Positions 51,829-62,315 of a stretch of 64,000 nt of DNA are shown one piece after another. How positions within the stretch are numbered: the stretch's first letter is position 1; each line of letters begins with the position of its first letter. The stretch is from Rhodobacteraceae bacterium HLUCCO07 (GTDB lineage Bacteria > Pseudomonadota > Alphaproteobacteria > Rhodobacterales > Rhodobacteraceae). Under the pieces are notes generated by a model, which saw only the letters and a program-made list of their open reading frames with translations, was not told the origin of the DNA and ran no database searches. A program made the translations under genes and the position numbers. Location of the stretch: positions 120,308 through 184,307 of the forward strand of contig LJSU01000018.1 of NCBI GenBank assembly GCA_001314705.1, in the 5' to 3' direction.

Positions 51829-53271
51829 TCAGGTAACCTCGCGCAATGACGGGCGCTTGGCGCCGCCGAGCGCCCGGCCCAGGGCCGGAAGGCTTCGGTG
51901 CAGGCGAAAGGCGATCTGGGGAATGGCCGTCATGTCGCCGAACCGCCCGCGTGTCAGCAAGCCGAAAGCCCAGATGCTCTCCTGCGCGCGCCCGTCATCG
52001 TCCAGAACGCGCCCGTCGCCATCGACCTCGAGACCCAGGCCCATGCTGTCGCGCTTCGCCAACCCGAGATCGCACAAGGCGCCGACGAACGGATCATCCG
52101 ACAGGGTCTTCGGCCCGGTGCAATTGATCACGGTGTCAAAGCTCTTGCAGGTCGTCGTCCGGTCGCGCCCCACCAGCTGCGCCTCGAGGCGGTCGCCGCG
52201 CGCCTCCAGCCCCGCCAGGCGAGCCACGCGAAATTCCAGCTGACCGGCTTGCTCCATCGCCGCGACGATGGCGCCGGTCTGCGGCACCATTCGATACCGG
52301 TTGACGTCATACCACGGCTTGAGGTGGCGCAGGAACCGGCGCTTCTCGGTCTCGCTGAAATTCGGCCAGAGCCAGCCCGCGGCATCCCGCGCCTCGTCGA
52401 ACGGGGCCTTCAGGTCGCGCCCTTCCGCGATGGCCGCCGCCATGTCCCGGCGCAGGGCCCGAACGGCAGCCCGGAGCGTCAGCCTCTCGCCGTGGCGCTC
52501 GATGAAACGCGGCATCGGCCGCGCCAGCCGCTGCATCAGCGCCGCCACGTCCGGCGCCTCGCCCTGGGGCTGGGGCAAGAGCCCCCTGCGCGATATCGCC
52601 GTGATCGGCCCGCGATGCCCCTGGCGCGACAGGGTCGCCACGACATCCGCCGCGGTCAGGCCCGTGCCGACAAGCAGAACCGCGTTATCGGGTGAAATCG
52701 CTGATACCGCCTCCGTGTCGAACGGATCACCGACATATCCGGGGTGGCTGCGCGCATCGGTCGTGACCGGCCCGGGCGGCGACGGGCGCTGCCCGCCAAA
52801 CGCGAGGATGGTCAGATCGGGCTCGAGGGTGCGCCCCGAGGCCAGCGCGATCTGCACCCCGTGATCGACGCGGCGCGCGCCAACCGCGCGATCCCGGACA
52901 TGGCGAACCGTGGACCCGTGGGGATTCGCCGCAAGCGTCTTCTGCAAGGTGTCGTTCATGTAACGGCGGACATCGGATCGGCGGACATATCGGACCCCTG
53001 ACTCGGCGCGCGCCTCCGGATCCCGTGCCGAGGCCCCCGCAGCCTCGTACCAGCGCGCGAAATGACCTATGTCATCCGGAAAGAGAACCAGGAGTTCATG
53101 GGTGCCGTTCACCCGGTGGTCGGGATCATCGCCGCCATAGGCAAGACCCCCGCCCAGTTCCTCACGCGGCTCCACGACCGTGATGCTCAGTTGCGCCGGC
53201 ACGCTGGCGCAAAGTCGAATTGCAACAGCGGTCCCGGTAAAGCCGCCTCCGATGATCGCTATTTTCCGCAT
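51829..53271 (-). CDS. FAD/NAD(P)-binding protein (NAD_binding_9 type)
   Basis: A 480-residue flavoprotein of the HpyO/YdhS-like FAD-NAD(P)-binding family. The N-terminal dinucleotide fold is IIGGGFTGTAVAIRL; EPREELGGGLAYGGDDPDHRVNGTHE is the typical second segment and LLVGTGLTAADVVATLS the NAD(P) fold; VINCTGPKTLSDD and WAFGLLTRGRFGDMTAIPQI are near the C-terminus. The exact reaction is unknown; relatives include N-hydroxylases and uncharacterised oxidoreductases. It heads a unit with the MFS and SDR2 genes, 44 bases from the palindrome at 53315. Confidence 0.83.
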   Translation of the reverse strand: MRKIAIIGGGFTGTAVAIRLCASVPAQLSITVVEPREELGGGLAYGGDDPDHRVNGTHELLVLFPDDIGHFARWYEAAGASARDPEARAESGVRYVRRSDVRRYMNDTLQKTLAANPHGSTVRHVRDRAVGARRVDHGVQIALASGRTLEPDLTILAFGGQRPSPPGPVTTDARSHPGYVGDPFDTEAVSAISPDNAVLLVGTGLTAADVVATLSRQGHRGPITAISRRGLLPQPQGEAPDVAALMQRLARPMPRFIERHGERLTLRAAVRALRRDMAAAIAEGRDLKAPFDEARDAAGWLWPNFSETEKRRFLRHLKPWYDVNRYRMVPQTGAIVAAMEQAGQLEFRVARLAGLEARGDRLEAQLVGRDRTTTCKSFDTVINCTGPKTLSDDPFVGALCDLGLAKRDSMGLGLEVDGDGRVLDDDGRAQESIWAFGLLTRGRFGDMTAIPQIAFRLHRSLPALGRALGGAKRPSLREVT

Positions 53272-53314
53272 GCCATGTCTCCGCCTCGCACACAGACTGA
53301 CGCGAAAATATTAT

Positions 53315-53328
53315 TATTGTCAACATTA
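53315..53328. promoter_or_regulatory. Candidate GntR operator upstream of the FAD-protein gene
   Basis: TATTGTCAACATTA (reverse TAATGTTGACAATA) carries the shared octamer TGTTGACA, 44 bases upstream of the FAD-protein start. On the minus strand TTGACA could be the -35 of its promoter. The remaining gap to ureD (53329-53537) shows nothing else clear. Confidence 0.5.
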
Positions 53329-53537
53329 GTAACTTCTGACGTCCTCATGCTGCATACCCCCCGATCCCGTCTCCGCACGACCGGCGCTTTCACGAAACGC
53401 CCACATGGCAGGCGATCCGCCTGAAAATCAGGCATAATCGCATTGGACTGGCGGCGCAGAGCGCGCCGTCCCAGGCTCCGACTGGCTGTTGCGGGCCACG
53501 ACGATAGCCTCGGGCCACCAGTGACAAGAGACCCGCG

Positions 53538-54371
53538 ATGATCGCCCGCACCGCCCCACCGTCCACGCATCAACGCAGCCAGGGTGCGGCGCATGTCACG
53601 CTGTTGCCCGGGCCGAACGGCGGGCGGCTCGACCGGCGGCATCAGGCTGGATCGGCCAAGGCATTCGTGCATCCCGGCCAGCCGGGACCGGAGATCGTCC
53701 TGCTCAACACCTCGGGCGGGCTGACCGGCGGCGACCGGCTCAGCTATCGCATCGACCTTGCCCCGGGATGTCGCGCCACGGGCACGACCCAGACCGCCGA
53801 GCGCGCCTATCGCAGCGCCACAGGCGCGGCCGAGGTCACGGTGCACCACGCGGTCGGCGCGGGCGGGCATCTCGACTGGCTGCCGCAGGAAACCATCCTG
53901 TTCGAGGGCAGTCATCTTGCGCGGGAAACCGGGATCGACCTCGCGGCGGATGCCTCCTGCCTCCTGCTGGAAGCCGTCGTGCTGGGCCGCGCCGCCATGG
54001 GCGAGACGCTGGCCCGTGTCACGCTGAAAGACACGCGGCGCATCCACCGCGCGGGCCGGCCGGTGCTGGTCGAACCGCTGCACCTGGGCAGCGCCGCGCT
54101 GACCGCAGGGCCGGCAATCCTCAACGGCGCGCGCGCCTTTGCGACGCTGGCGCTGGTGTCGCGGGGCAGCGAAGACGCGATCGGCCCGGTCCGCGCTGCT
54201 CTCGACGAACCCGGCGTGAGCGGGGGGGCCTCGGGCTTCGACGGCAAGCTGGTGATCCGGCTGATGGCCGCCGACGGCTGGCCCCTGCGCCGACAGATCA
54301 TGCGCCTTTTGCACATCCTGCGCCCCGGGCCCCTGCCCCGCGTCTGGCAGATCCAGGAGAGACGACAATGA
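53538..54371 (+). CDS. ureD: Urease accessory protein UreD
   Basis: A 277-residue UreD that binds apo-urease and, with UreF and UreG, delivers nickel and CO2 to the active site. Diagnostic segments are [52 protein letters not shown] and the central [20 protein letters not shown]. Its start follows AAGAGA at about nine bases. It is the first gene of ureDA-orf-BCEFG and overlaps ureA by four bases. Confidence 0.94.
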   Translation: MIARTAPPSTHQRSQGAAHVTLLPGPNGGRLDRRHQAGSAKAFVHPGQPGPEIVLLNTSGGLTGGDRLSYRIDLAPGCRATGTTQTAERAYRSATGAAEVTVHHAVGAGGHLDWLPQETILFEGSHLARETGIDLAADASCLLLEAVVLGRAAMGETLARVTLKDTRRIHRAGRPVLVEPLHLGSAALTAGPAILNGARAFATLALVSRGSEDAIGPVRAALDEPGVSGGASGFDGKLVIRLMAADGWPLRRQIMRLLHILRPGPLPRVWQIQERRQ

Positions 54372-54670
54372 ACCTCACCCCCCGCGAGAAAGACAAGCTC
54401 CTGATCTCGCTCGCCGCGATGGTGGCGCGCGGGCGGCTTGCACGTGGCGTCAAGCTCAACCACCCCGAGGCGGTGGCGCTGATCACCGATTTCGTGGTCG
54501 AAGGCGCCCGCGAAGGGCGCTCTGTCGCCGACCTGATGGAGGCCGGCGCCCATGTTCTGACGCCCGAGCAATGCATGGAGGGCATCCCGCAGATGATCCG
54601 TTCCGTGCAGGTTGAGGCCACCTTTCCCGACGGCACCAAGCTCGTCACCGTCCACGACCCGATCCGCTGA
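54368..54670 (+). CDS. ureA: Urease subunit gamma
   Basis: A 100-residue gamma subunit. It shows the family sequence [13 protein letters not shown], a [20 protein letters not shown] block and the C-terminal [17 protein letters not shown]. It is 100 residues, as normal, and not fused to beta. The start ATG overlaps the ureD stop (ATGA). In the ORF track it is the C-terminal part of the ORF 53768-54670; the true start is at 54368. Confidence 0.96.
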   Translation: MNLTPREKDKLLISLAAMVARGRLARGVKLNHPEAVALITDFVVEGAREGRSVADLMEAGAHVLTPEQCMEGIPQMIRSVQVEATFPDGTKLVTVHDPIR

Positions 54671-54683
54671 AAGGACCATCTCC

Positions 54684-54842
54684 ATGCGCCATATCCTTCC
54701 CGCCCTGCTGCTGACGCCCTCATTCGCCCATGCCCATCCAGGCCCGCACCTGCACCCGCACGGAATCGACGCCATTTGGCTGGTGGTGGTGACCCTGCTG
54801 GCCCTCGCGGGCGGGTATTTCATCGGCCGGGGCCGCAAATGA
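54684..54842 (+). CDS. Small His-rich membrane peptide between ureA and ureB (52 aa)
   Basis: A 52-residue peptide with a signal-like start ([17 protein letters not shown]), a short His/Pro-rich segment ([10 protein letters not shown], five His after the likely cleavage site), one membrane helix ([21 protein letters not shown]) and a basic tail (RGRK). The start at 54684 was chosen to give this layout; the ORF begins 24 codons earlier inside ureA. Its stop overlaps the ureB start (ATGA) and it sits 13 bases after ureA, so it is part of the urease transcript. Metal (nickel) binding at the periplasmic face is inferred. No named family is recognised. Confidence 0.7.
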   Translation: MRHILPALLLTPSFAHAHPGPHLHPHGIDAIWLVVVTLLALAGGYFIGRGRK

Positions 54843-55144
54843 TCCCCGGAGAGATCATCCCCGCCCCCGGTGACATCACCCTCAACGCCGATGCCCCGGT
54901 CAAGGTTCTCGAAGTCGCCAATACCGGCGATCGGCCCGTGCAGGTGGGCAGCCATTACCATTTCGCCGAGGCGAATAGCGGGCTTTCCTTCGACCGTGCC
55001 GCCGCCCGTGGACAACGCCTCGACATCCCCGCCGGCACCGCCGTGCGCTTCGAGCCGGGCCAGACCCGCGAGGTGCGGCTCGTGCCCTATGGCGGCGCGC
55101 GACGGGTGTTCGGCTTCAATCAGCAGGTCATGGGGGAGCTTTGA
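54839..55144 (+). CDS. ureB: Urease subunit beta
   Basis: A 101-residue beta subunit of urease. Typical features are [17 protein letters not shown], the segment [18 protein letters not shown] and [27 protein letters not shown]. The start ATG overlaps the stop of the small His-rich gene. It is followed by ureC after one base. Confidence 0.96.
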   Translation: MIPGEIIPAPGDITLNADAPVKVLEVANTGDRPVQVGSHYHFAEANSGLSFDRAAARGQRLDIPAGTAVRFEPGQTREVRLVPYGGARRVFGFNQQVMGEL

Positions 55145-55145
55145 C

Positions 55146-56852
<1,707 letters not shown>

Positions 56853-56861
56853 GGTGCTTTC

Positions 56862-57338
56862 ATGACCGATCTGCCCGTTGCCCGTGACCTGCTCTCCGCG
56901 GCCCCCGAAACCATCGCCGATACCGTCGTGCTCGACTACGACGCGCGGCTGATGCGGCGCAAGCGGCTGGTGGGCCGTGGCGGGCTGGCCTTTCTCGTCG
57001 ATCTGGCCGAGGTCACCAACCTTGACGATCACTGGGGCTTCGCCCTCGAAGATGGCCGCGCCGTGGGGGTGGAAGCCGCGCCCGAAGACCTTGTCGAAGT
57101 GCGCGGCGACCTCGCGCGCCTTGCATGGCATATCGGCAACCGCCACACGCCCTGCCAGATCGGCGCCGACCACCTGACGATCCGCCGCGACCACGTGATC
57201 GAGGCGATGCTGACCCATCTCGGCGCCGTGCTGACCCCGGTCAAGGGGCCGTTCCTCCCCGAGGGCGGCGCTTATGGCAAGGGGCGCACGATGGGGCATG
57301 ATCATGGCCACACACATCACACCCACACCCATGCCTGA
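56862..57338 (+). CDS. ureE: Urease accessory protein UreE
   Basis: A 158-residue nickel metallochaperone. The N-terminal peptide-binding domain leads into the metal-binding domain with AWHIGNRHTPCQI (the conserved His region) and a His-rich C-terminal tail (GHDHGHTHHTHTHA) for nickel. The stop overlaps the ureF start (TGATG). Confidence 0.95.
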   Translation: MTDLPVARDLLSAAPETIADTVVLDYDARLMRRKRLVGRGGLAFLVDLAEVTNLDDHWGFALEDGRAVGVEAAPEDLVEVRGDLARLAWHIGNRHTPCQIGADHLTIRRDHVIEAMLTHLGAVLTPVKGPFLPEGGAYGKGRTMGHDHGHTHHTHTHA

Positions 57339-57966
57339 TGCTGACACCCGCGCATCTCACCCTGATCCAATGGCTGTCGCCCGCCTTTCCGACCGGGGCC
57401 TTCGCCTATTCCCACGGGCTGGAACACGAGATCGCGACCGGCATCGTCCATGACGCTGCCAGCCTCGAAAGCTGGCTGACGAATATCCTGCGCTTCGGCG
57501 CGGGCTGGCAGGACGCGGTGCTCCTGGCCCACGCGCTGCGGGATGACCGCGAGGCGCTGGACGACCTCGCCCGCGCGCTTTCACCCTGTGCCGAGCGCTT
57601 GCAGGAGGGGCTGGAACAGGGCGCGGCGCTGGCCCGCGCGGTCGCTTGCATCACCGGGCGCACCCTGCCCCCCCGGATGCTCCCGGTCGCCCTCGGCGAG
57701 GCGGCCACCGCGCTCGACCTACCCGAGGGGGACGTGATCGCGCTTTATTTGCAAGGCTTTGCCGGAAACCTCGTCACCATCGCGATCCGCCACGTTCCGC
57801 TGGGCCAGACCGAGGGGCAGGCCGTGCTGCACCACCTCGCGCCGCTGATCCACTGTCTCGCCAACCGCGCCGCCATGGCACCCCTGGGCGCGCTTGGCAC
57901 CTGCGCGCTGGCCGGCGACCTTGCCGCGCTCTGCCATGAAACCCAAGAGGTAAGGATATTTCGCAC

Positions 57967-57970
<4 letters not shown>
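57338..57970 (+). CDS. ureF: Urease accessory protein UreF
   Basis: A 210-residue all-helical UreF that couples UreG to UreD-urease. Family features are [25 protein letters not shown], the LPLALGE-like segment [10 protein letters not shown] and a C-terminal [13 protein letters not shown]. It overlaps ureG by four bases. Length and order are normal. Confidence 0.95.
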
Positions 57971-58641
<671 letters not shown>

Positions 58642-58715
58642 CCGGGATCGCACCGCGCGGGTCGGGCCCGGATGGCGTGCGCACGACGCGGCCGCACTCC
58701 CAGCGGCAGGGCGCC

Positions 58716-59777
58716 TCAAGTCTGCAGCGGCGGGTTGTCGCTTGCCCGCGGCGGTGGCGGATCAATCAGCCCGGGCGAGAAGAAGGTGTGACAGGCCCGC
58801 CCCCGCCGTTTCGAGGCATAAAGCGCCGTATCCGCGTCCGCCATGATCCGCTCGGCCTCGGGCGTGTCGTAATCACTCGAAAGGGCGGTGCCGCAACTGG
58901 CCGAGATCCGGCAGACATGACCCTCGAACGGAATCGGCTTTTCCATCTCCTCGATGATCCGGCTCGCCACGCGAGCCAGCGCCGCGCGGTCGGTCAGCCC
59001 CTCGAACAGGATCACGAACTCGTCGCCCCCGGTTCGCGCCACCGTGTCCACACCGCGGCGCGTGGCAGCCATCATGATCCGGGCGACCTCCTGCAACACG
59101 TGGTCCCCCGCCGCGTGACCCAACCGGTCATTCACCGACTTGAAGAAATCAAGGTCGACATGCATCAGGGCAAAGGGCACCCCCGCCGCGATCACCCGAC
59201 CCAGCACGTGATCCAGCGCCCGCCGGTTCTTGAGCCCGGTCAGCGTGTCGGTGAACGCCTGTTCCTCCGCGGCGATCTTGGCCCCCTGCAGGCGCAGGTT
59301 GAGCAGGCGCGACGCCTCCATTGCCGCCGATTTCGCCTCGACGAGGTAAAGCATCTCGATCGCCAGATCGGTGGCCGCGAAATCGCCGCTGGTCAACCGG
59401 TAGTCGCGCACGGCATCGAGGATCGAGATCCCGAATGAGAGGTTCACGATCGCCCCGCCCCCGCCCGGCAGCGGCATCAGAACACCCTTGAGCCCGGTCG
59501 CGGGCGTGTCGCGAAACCGCAGGTGCAGCTTGATCCCCGACGAGGCCATCAGGTCGGCCATCGACGTCACCCCGCGCGGGCGACGCAGCTCGAACCTGTC
59601 AAGAAACCGCCCCCCGGTGAGTGGCGCGTCGGGGCGCAGTTTGCGCAGGGTCGGACCGGCGTGAACGACATGCCCGCTCGGGTCGAGCACCACATGCATC
59701 GGGCAAAGCGTGTCGAGGACGCCGCGCCACGCCGCCACGTCGGGCCCGGCACGCTCATCTGCCGCCCGGCACGTCAT
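58716..59777 (-). CDS. Diguanylate cyclase with HNOBA-like sensor domain
   Basis: A 353-residue signalling protein. The start is the ATG at 59777, which overlaps the H-NOX-like stop (ATGA). The N-terminal part (about residues 25-150; MHVVLDPSGHVVHAGPTL, LHLRFRD, LKGVLMPLPGGG) looks like a HNOBA (H-NOX-associated PAS-like) domain, followed by a coiled coil (VEAKSAAMEASRLLNLRLQGAKIAAEEQ) and a GGDEF domain. The active site is intact (RTGGDEFVILF), with an inhibitory RxxD site (RGVD) five residues before it, so it should make c-di-GMP and be feedback inhibited. It is paired with the H-NOX-like protein as in other bacteria. Confidence 0.9.
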   Translation of the reverse strand: MTCRAADERAGPDVAAWRGVLDTLCPMHVVLDPSGHVVHAGPTLRKLRPDAPLTGGRFLDRFELRRPRGVTSMADLMASSGIKLHLRFRDTPATGLKGVLMPLPGGGGAIVNLSFGISILDAVRDYRLTSGDFAATDLAIEMLYLVEAKSAAMEASRLLNLRLQGAKIAAEEQAFTDTLTGLKNRRALDHVLGRVIAAGVPFALMHVDLDFFKSVNDRLGHAAGDHVLQEVARIMMAATRRGVDTVARTGGDEFVILFEGLTDRAALARVASRIIEEMEKPIPFEGHVCRISASCGTALSSDYDTPEAERIMADADTALYASKRRGRACHTFFSPGLIDPPPPRASDNPPLQT

Positions 59778-60361
59778 CCCGCCCGCGCCCCCAGGTCGAA
59801 ATCGCGCCCCTCGGCAAACCCGGTCTCGATCAGCGTGATGTCGATCCACTCCTGCTCGTGCCGGGCGCCGCGATGGTCGAGCAGCACAAGCGCGCCGTAA
59901 TCGTCGGCAAGGGAGCGCAGGATTCCCATCATCACGTGCCCGAATCCGTCCCGCGATCCGCGCACCGTCAGGCTGAACCGGTCGGGCGCATGTTCGTGCA
60001 GTTCGAGATCCGGCAAATCGAGGTCCGGCACCGCCAGCCGCGCCCGCTCGGGCAGGTCACCCAGCGAATGCAGGAATTCCACGAAATCCACCCCGCCAAA
60101 GCGTAACAGGCGGCGCAATGCCTCGGCGTTGGGATGGCTCACAAGATAGGTGCCGATATCCTCCAGCACCTCGTCGCGGGGCTTGCCAAGGTCGCCGCAA
60201 ACCGCGTCGAGGACGCGCGGCGTCAGCGCGCTGTCATAGACCAGCATCGCCTCGAAATCGGTGAATCCCAGGTCCACGGACCGGGCCACCTGCGCCCATC
60301 GCTCCGGCCCATAGGTATCGGTCACGAATCTCTGGATCGCCCTGTTGATCAGTCCATGCAT
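59774..60361 (-). CDS. H-NOX-like protein lacking the proximal haem histidine
   Basis: A 195-residue protein with the H-NOX fold pattern (MHGLINRAIQRFVTDTYGPERW at the N-terminus; FVEFLHSLGDL; DGFGHVMMGILRSLADDYG). Ungapped comparison with the guanylate cyclase beta1 H-NOX puts Pro104 (SLGDLPER) where the haem-ligating His should be (NLDALHDH), and VRGSR (133-137) where the YxSxR motif should be; only the final Arg is kept. Haem binding in the normal way is therefore doubtful. It is upstream of and coupled to the HNOBA-GGDEF gene and probably controls that enzyme. It could sense another ligand or bind haem differently, for example through His98. Confidence 0.85.
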   Translation of the reverse strand: MHGLINRAIQRFVTDTYGPERWAQVARSVDLGFTDFEAMLVYDSALTPRVLDAVCGDLGKPRDEVLEDIGTYLVSHPNAEALRRLLRFGGVDFVEFLHSLGDLPERARLAVPDLDLPDLELHEHAPDRFSLTVRGSRDGFGHVMMGILRSLADDYGALVLLDHRGARHEQEWIDITLIETGFAEGRDFDLGARAG

Positions 60362-60429
60362 GAAACACCCGGCAACTTGCTATCGGCACCGAGACTGCCC
60401 CGGCGGACCTTAACAGGAACTCAACGATC

Positions 60430-62220
60430 TCAATTGTCGGGAATTAGTTCCATGTCGCCGATCCGAAGCGCCCGGAGACCGGCCGGAACGATCTCGAAGC
60501 GCCCGTCCAGTGCCGCGCCGATGATCGCCCCGGCACTGCCCCTTACCTGCGCGCCCGAATCGAGATCGCCGCTCATGTCCTGGGCCCCGCCCGTCCGTGA
60601 CAAGACGCCATCGCGCAACACGATGCCCTGCACCTGCAAACGGTCCGCTCCCATATGCAACAGCATGAAACCGTGTTCCTCGCCGATTCCCGGGTGGAAC
60701 GGCCCGGTAACGGCCACGCATCCCGGCCGCCCGTCGCCGATCTCCGTGTCGCAGGCCCGTGCCCATTCGCTCAGCAGAAAGCCCGGCACCCGGTCCAGCG
60801 CCTCGATCGGCACGGTCCGCGCCCCGGGCATGAGCGTCAGCGTCGCACTCACCGTTTCGGCCATTTCGTCGCTGCCGGTCTCGCGGGTGGCCTGCTCGAA
60901 ACCATAGCGCGACCGCGTCTCTCGCGCTTGCGCCACGGCCCGCGTCAGGCTGGCATCACCCTCCGCTTCGGCGCTGGCCGCCACCCGGTCCAGCGCCGCC
61001 TGCCCGGCATGACCCCAAAGCTGCGCCAGTTCCCACAGCGCCATTTCCCGCGGCTCCAGCCCGCCGCTCTCGATCCGCGCAAGCTGGCTCTGGGCGCTGA
61101 TCCGCGTGGCGTCGATCACCGGCGTGAGCCACAGTCCCGCGGCCACCACCACGGCCATCGCCATCCACCTGTTGGCGCCCCGGATGCGCGCCATCCAGCC
61201 CGCGCCGCGCAGCACCGCGCCCGCATAGGCCACCCCGTAGGCCAGCAGGAACACCGCCGCCAGCCCCGCTGCGAGGCGATCCGGGGTCCAGCCATACTGG
61301 TCCACCCGCCGCCATACCGCAAAGACCGCCAACCCCGCCAGGACCGGCAGCATCAGCGCCATCAACCGCCCGGCGTCGCGGATCACGTCACTTTGCGCCG
61401 CGCTCGCATCGTCACGGTCGGTCGCCGTGGAAATCAGCGTGACCGCCGCCAGCGCCACCCCCATCAGCGTGGCCGCCGGCGAAAGCCCCCCGAACAGCCC
61501 GTCCAGCCCCCGAAACGGGATCGCCGCCAGGAACAGTGCCACCACCGGCAACAGCACCGGCAACATCAGCCGCAGAAGGCGGTGGATGACGAAGGGCGAG
61601 ACATAGGCGCGCATCTCGTGCACCACCTGGATCGCCAGCCCCAGCAACAACCCGCTCAGGACATAGGGCACCGGATCGAGGTCGATGAAATCGGCGATGA
61701 TGGTGATCCCCACCAGGTGCAACAACTGGTCCGACAGCATCAGCACCGCCCAGAACAGCGCGGTGAAAAGCACCGCCGCGACATAGCGCACCACGATCAT
61801 CCACGCCGCATCGAACAAGAGCGGATAGCGCCTCCAGCCCCCCCGCTCGGCACAACCTGCGGCGGCGAAAGGCGTGGCGATGAACAGGATCGCGCCCAGC
61901 GCCACCGCCCCGTGCCCGTGTTTCATAAGGTCATGCGCCTGCGGATACCGCAGCGAGGCAAGCCAGATCAGCCCAGCCGCAGGCAACGCGATGCTCAGCG
62001 CGCCCAGCGCCGCACGCCCGATCCGCTCGGGTCCGCCCAGCGCCAGCAGCACACCGAACCCGCCGAGGATCAGCGTGGCCAGCACCAGCAACAGCCGCTG
62101 ATCGTCCAGCGCATCGGGCAGCACATCCACGAACAGCCAAAGCGCCAGCCCCGCCGCCGCGCCGATCACGGCCATCTCCGCCCGGTTGCGCGTGATCCTG
62201 CGATCGCCTGCCCTTGCCAT
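60430..62220 (-). CDS. DUF4153-family polytopic membrane protein
   Basis: A 596-residue protein with about ten to twelve hydrophobic segments in the first 400 residues, then a soluble C-terminal region with a repetitive Ala/Glu/Arg-rich helix and a beta-rich end. The start at 62220 has GAGGAGG upstream; the ORF begins with a GTG at 62241. The membrane part resembles DUF4153 (DUF4173-type) proteins, whose function is unknown. It is a single gene in the H-NOX direction, 68 bases away. The layout suggests a membrane sensor or transporter; no motif decides this. Confidence 0.7.
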   Translation of the reverse strand: MARAGDRRITRNRAEMAVIGAAAGLALWLFVDVLPDALDDQRLLLVLATLILGGFGVLLALGGPERIGRAALGALSIALPAAGLIWLASLRYPQAHDLMKHGHGAVALGAILFIATPFAAAGCAERGGWRRYPLLFDAAWMIVVRYVAAVLFTALFWAVLMLSDQLLHLVGITIIADFIDLDPVPYVLSGLLLGLAIQVVHEMRAYVSPFVIHRLLRLMLPVLLPVVALFLAAIPFRGLDGLFGGLSPAATLMGVALAAVTLISTATDRDDASAAQSDVIRDAGRLMALMLPVLAGLAVFAVWRRVDQYGWTPDRLAAGLAAVFLLAYGVAYAGAVLRGAGWMARIRGANRWMAMAVVVAAGLWLTPVIDATRISAQSQLARIESGGLEPREMALWELAQLWGHAGQAALDRVAASAEAEGDASLTRAVAQARETRSRYGFEQATRETGSDEMAETVSATLTLMPGARTVPIEALDRVPGFLLSEWARACDTEIGDGRPGCVAVTGPFHPGIGEEHGFMLLHMGADRLQVQGIVLRDGVLSRTGGAQDMSGDLDSGAQVRGSAGAIIGAALDGRFEIVPAGLRALRIGDMELIPDN

Positions 62221-62315
62221 GTCCTGCCTCCTCGATTCCACGTCAGACTAGCCGCATTCGCTCGGTTGACGCAGCCCCAAAATCCACAGGCCGTTCCAGC
62301 CCCGTGCGCACTGCA

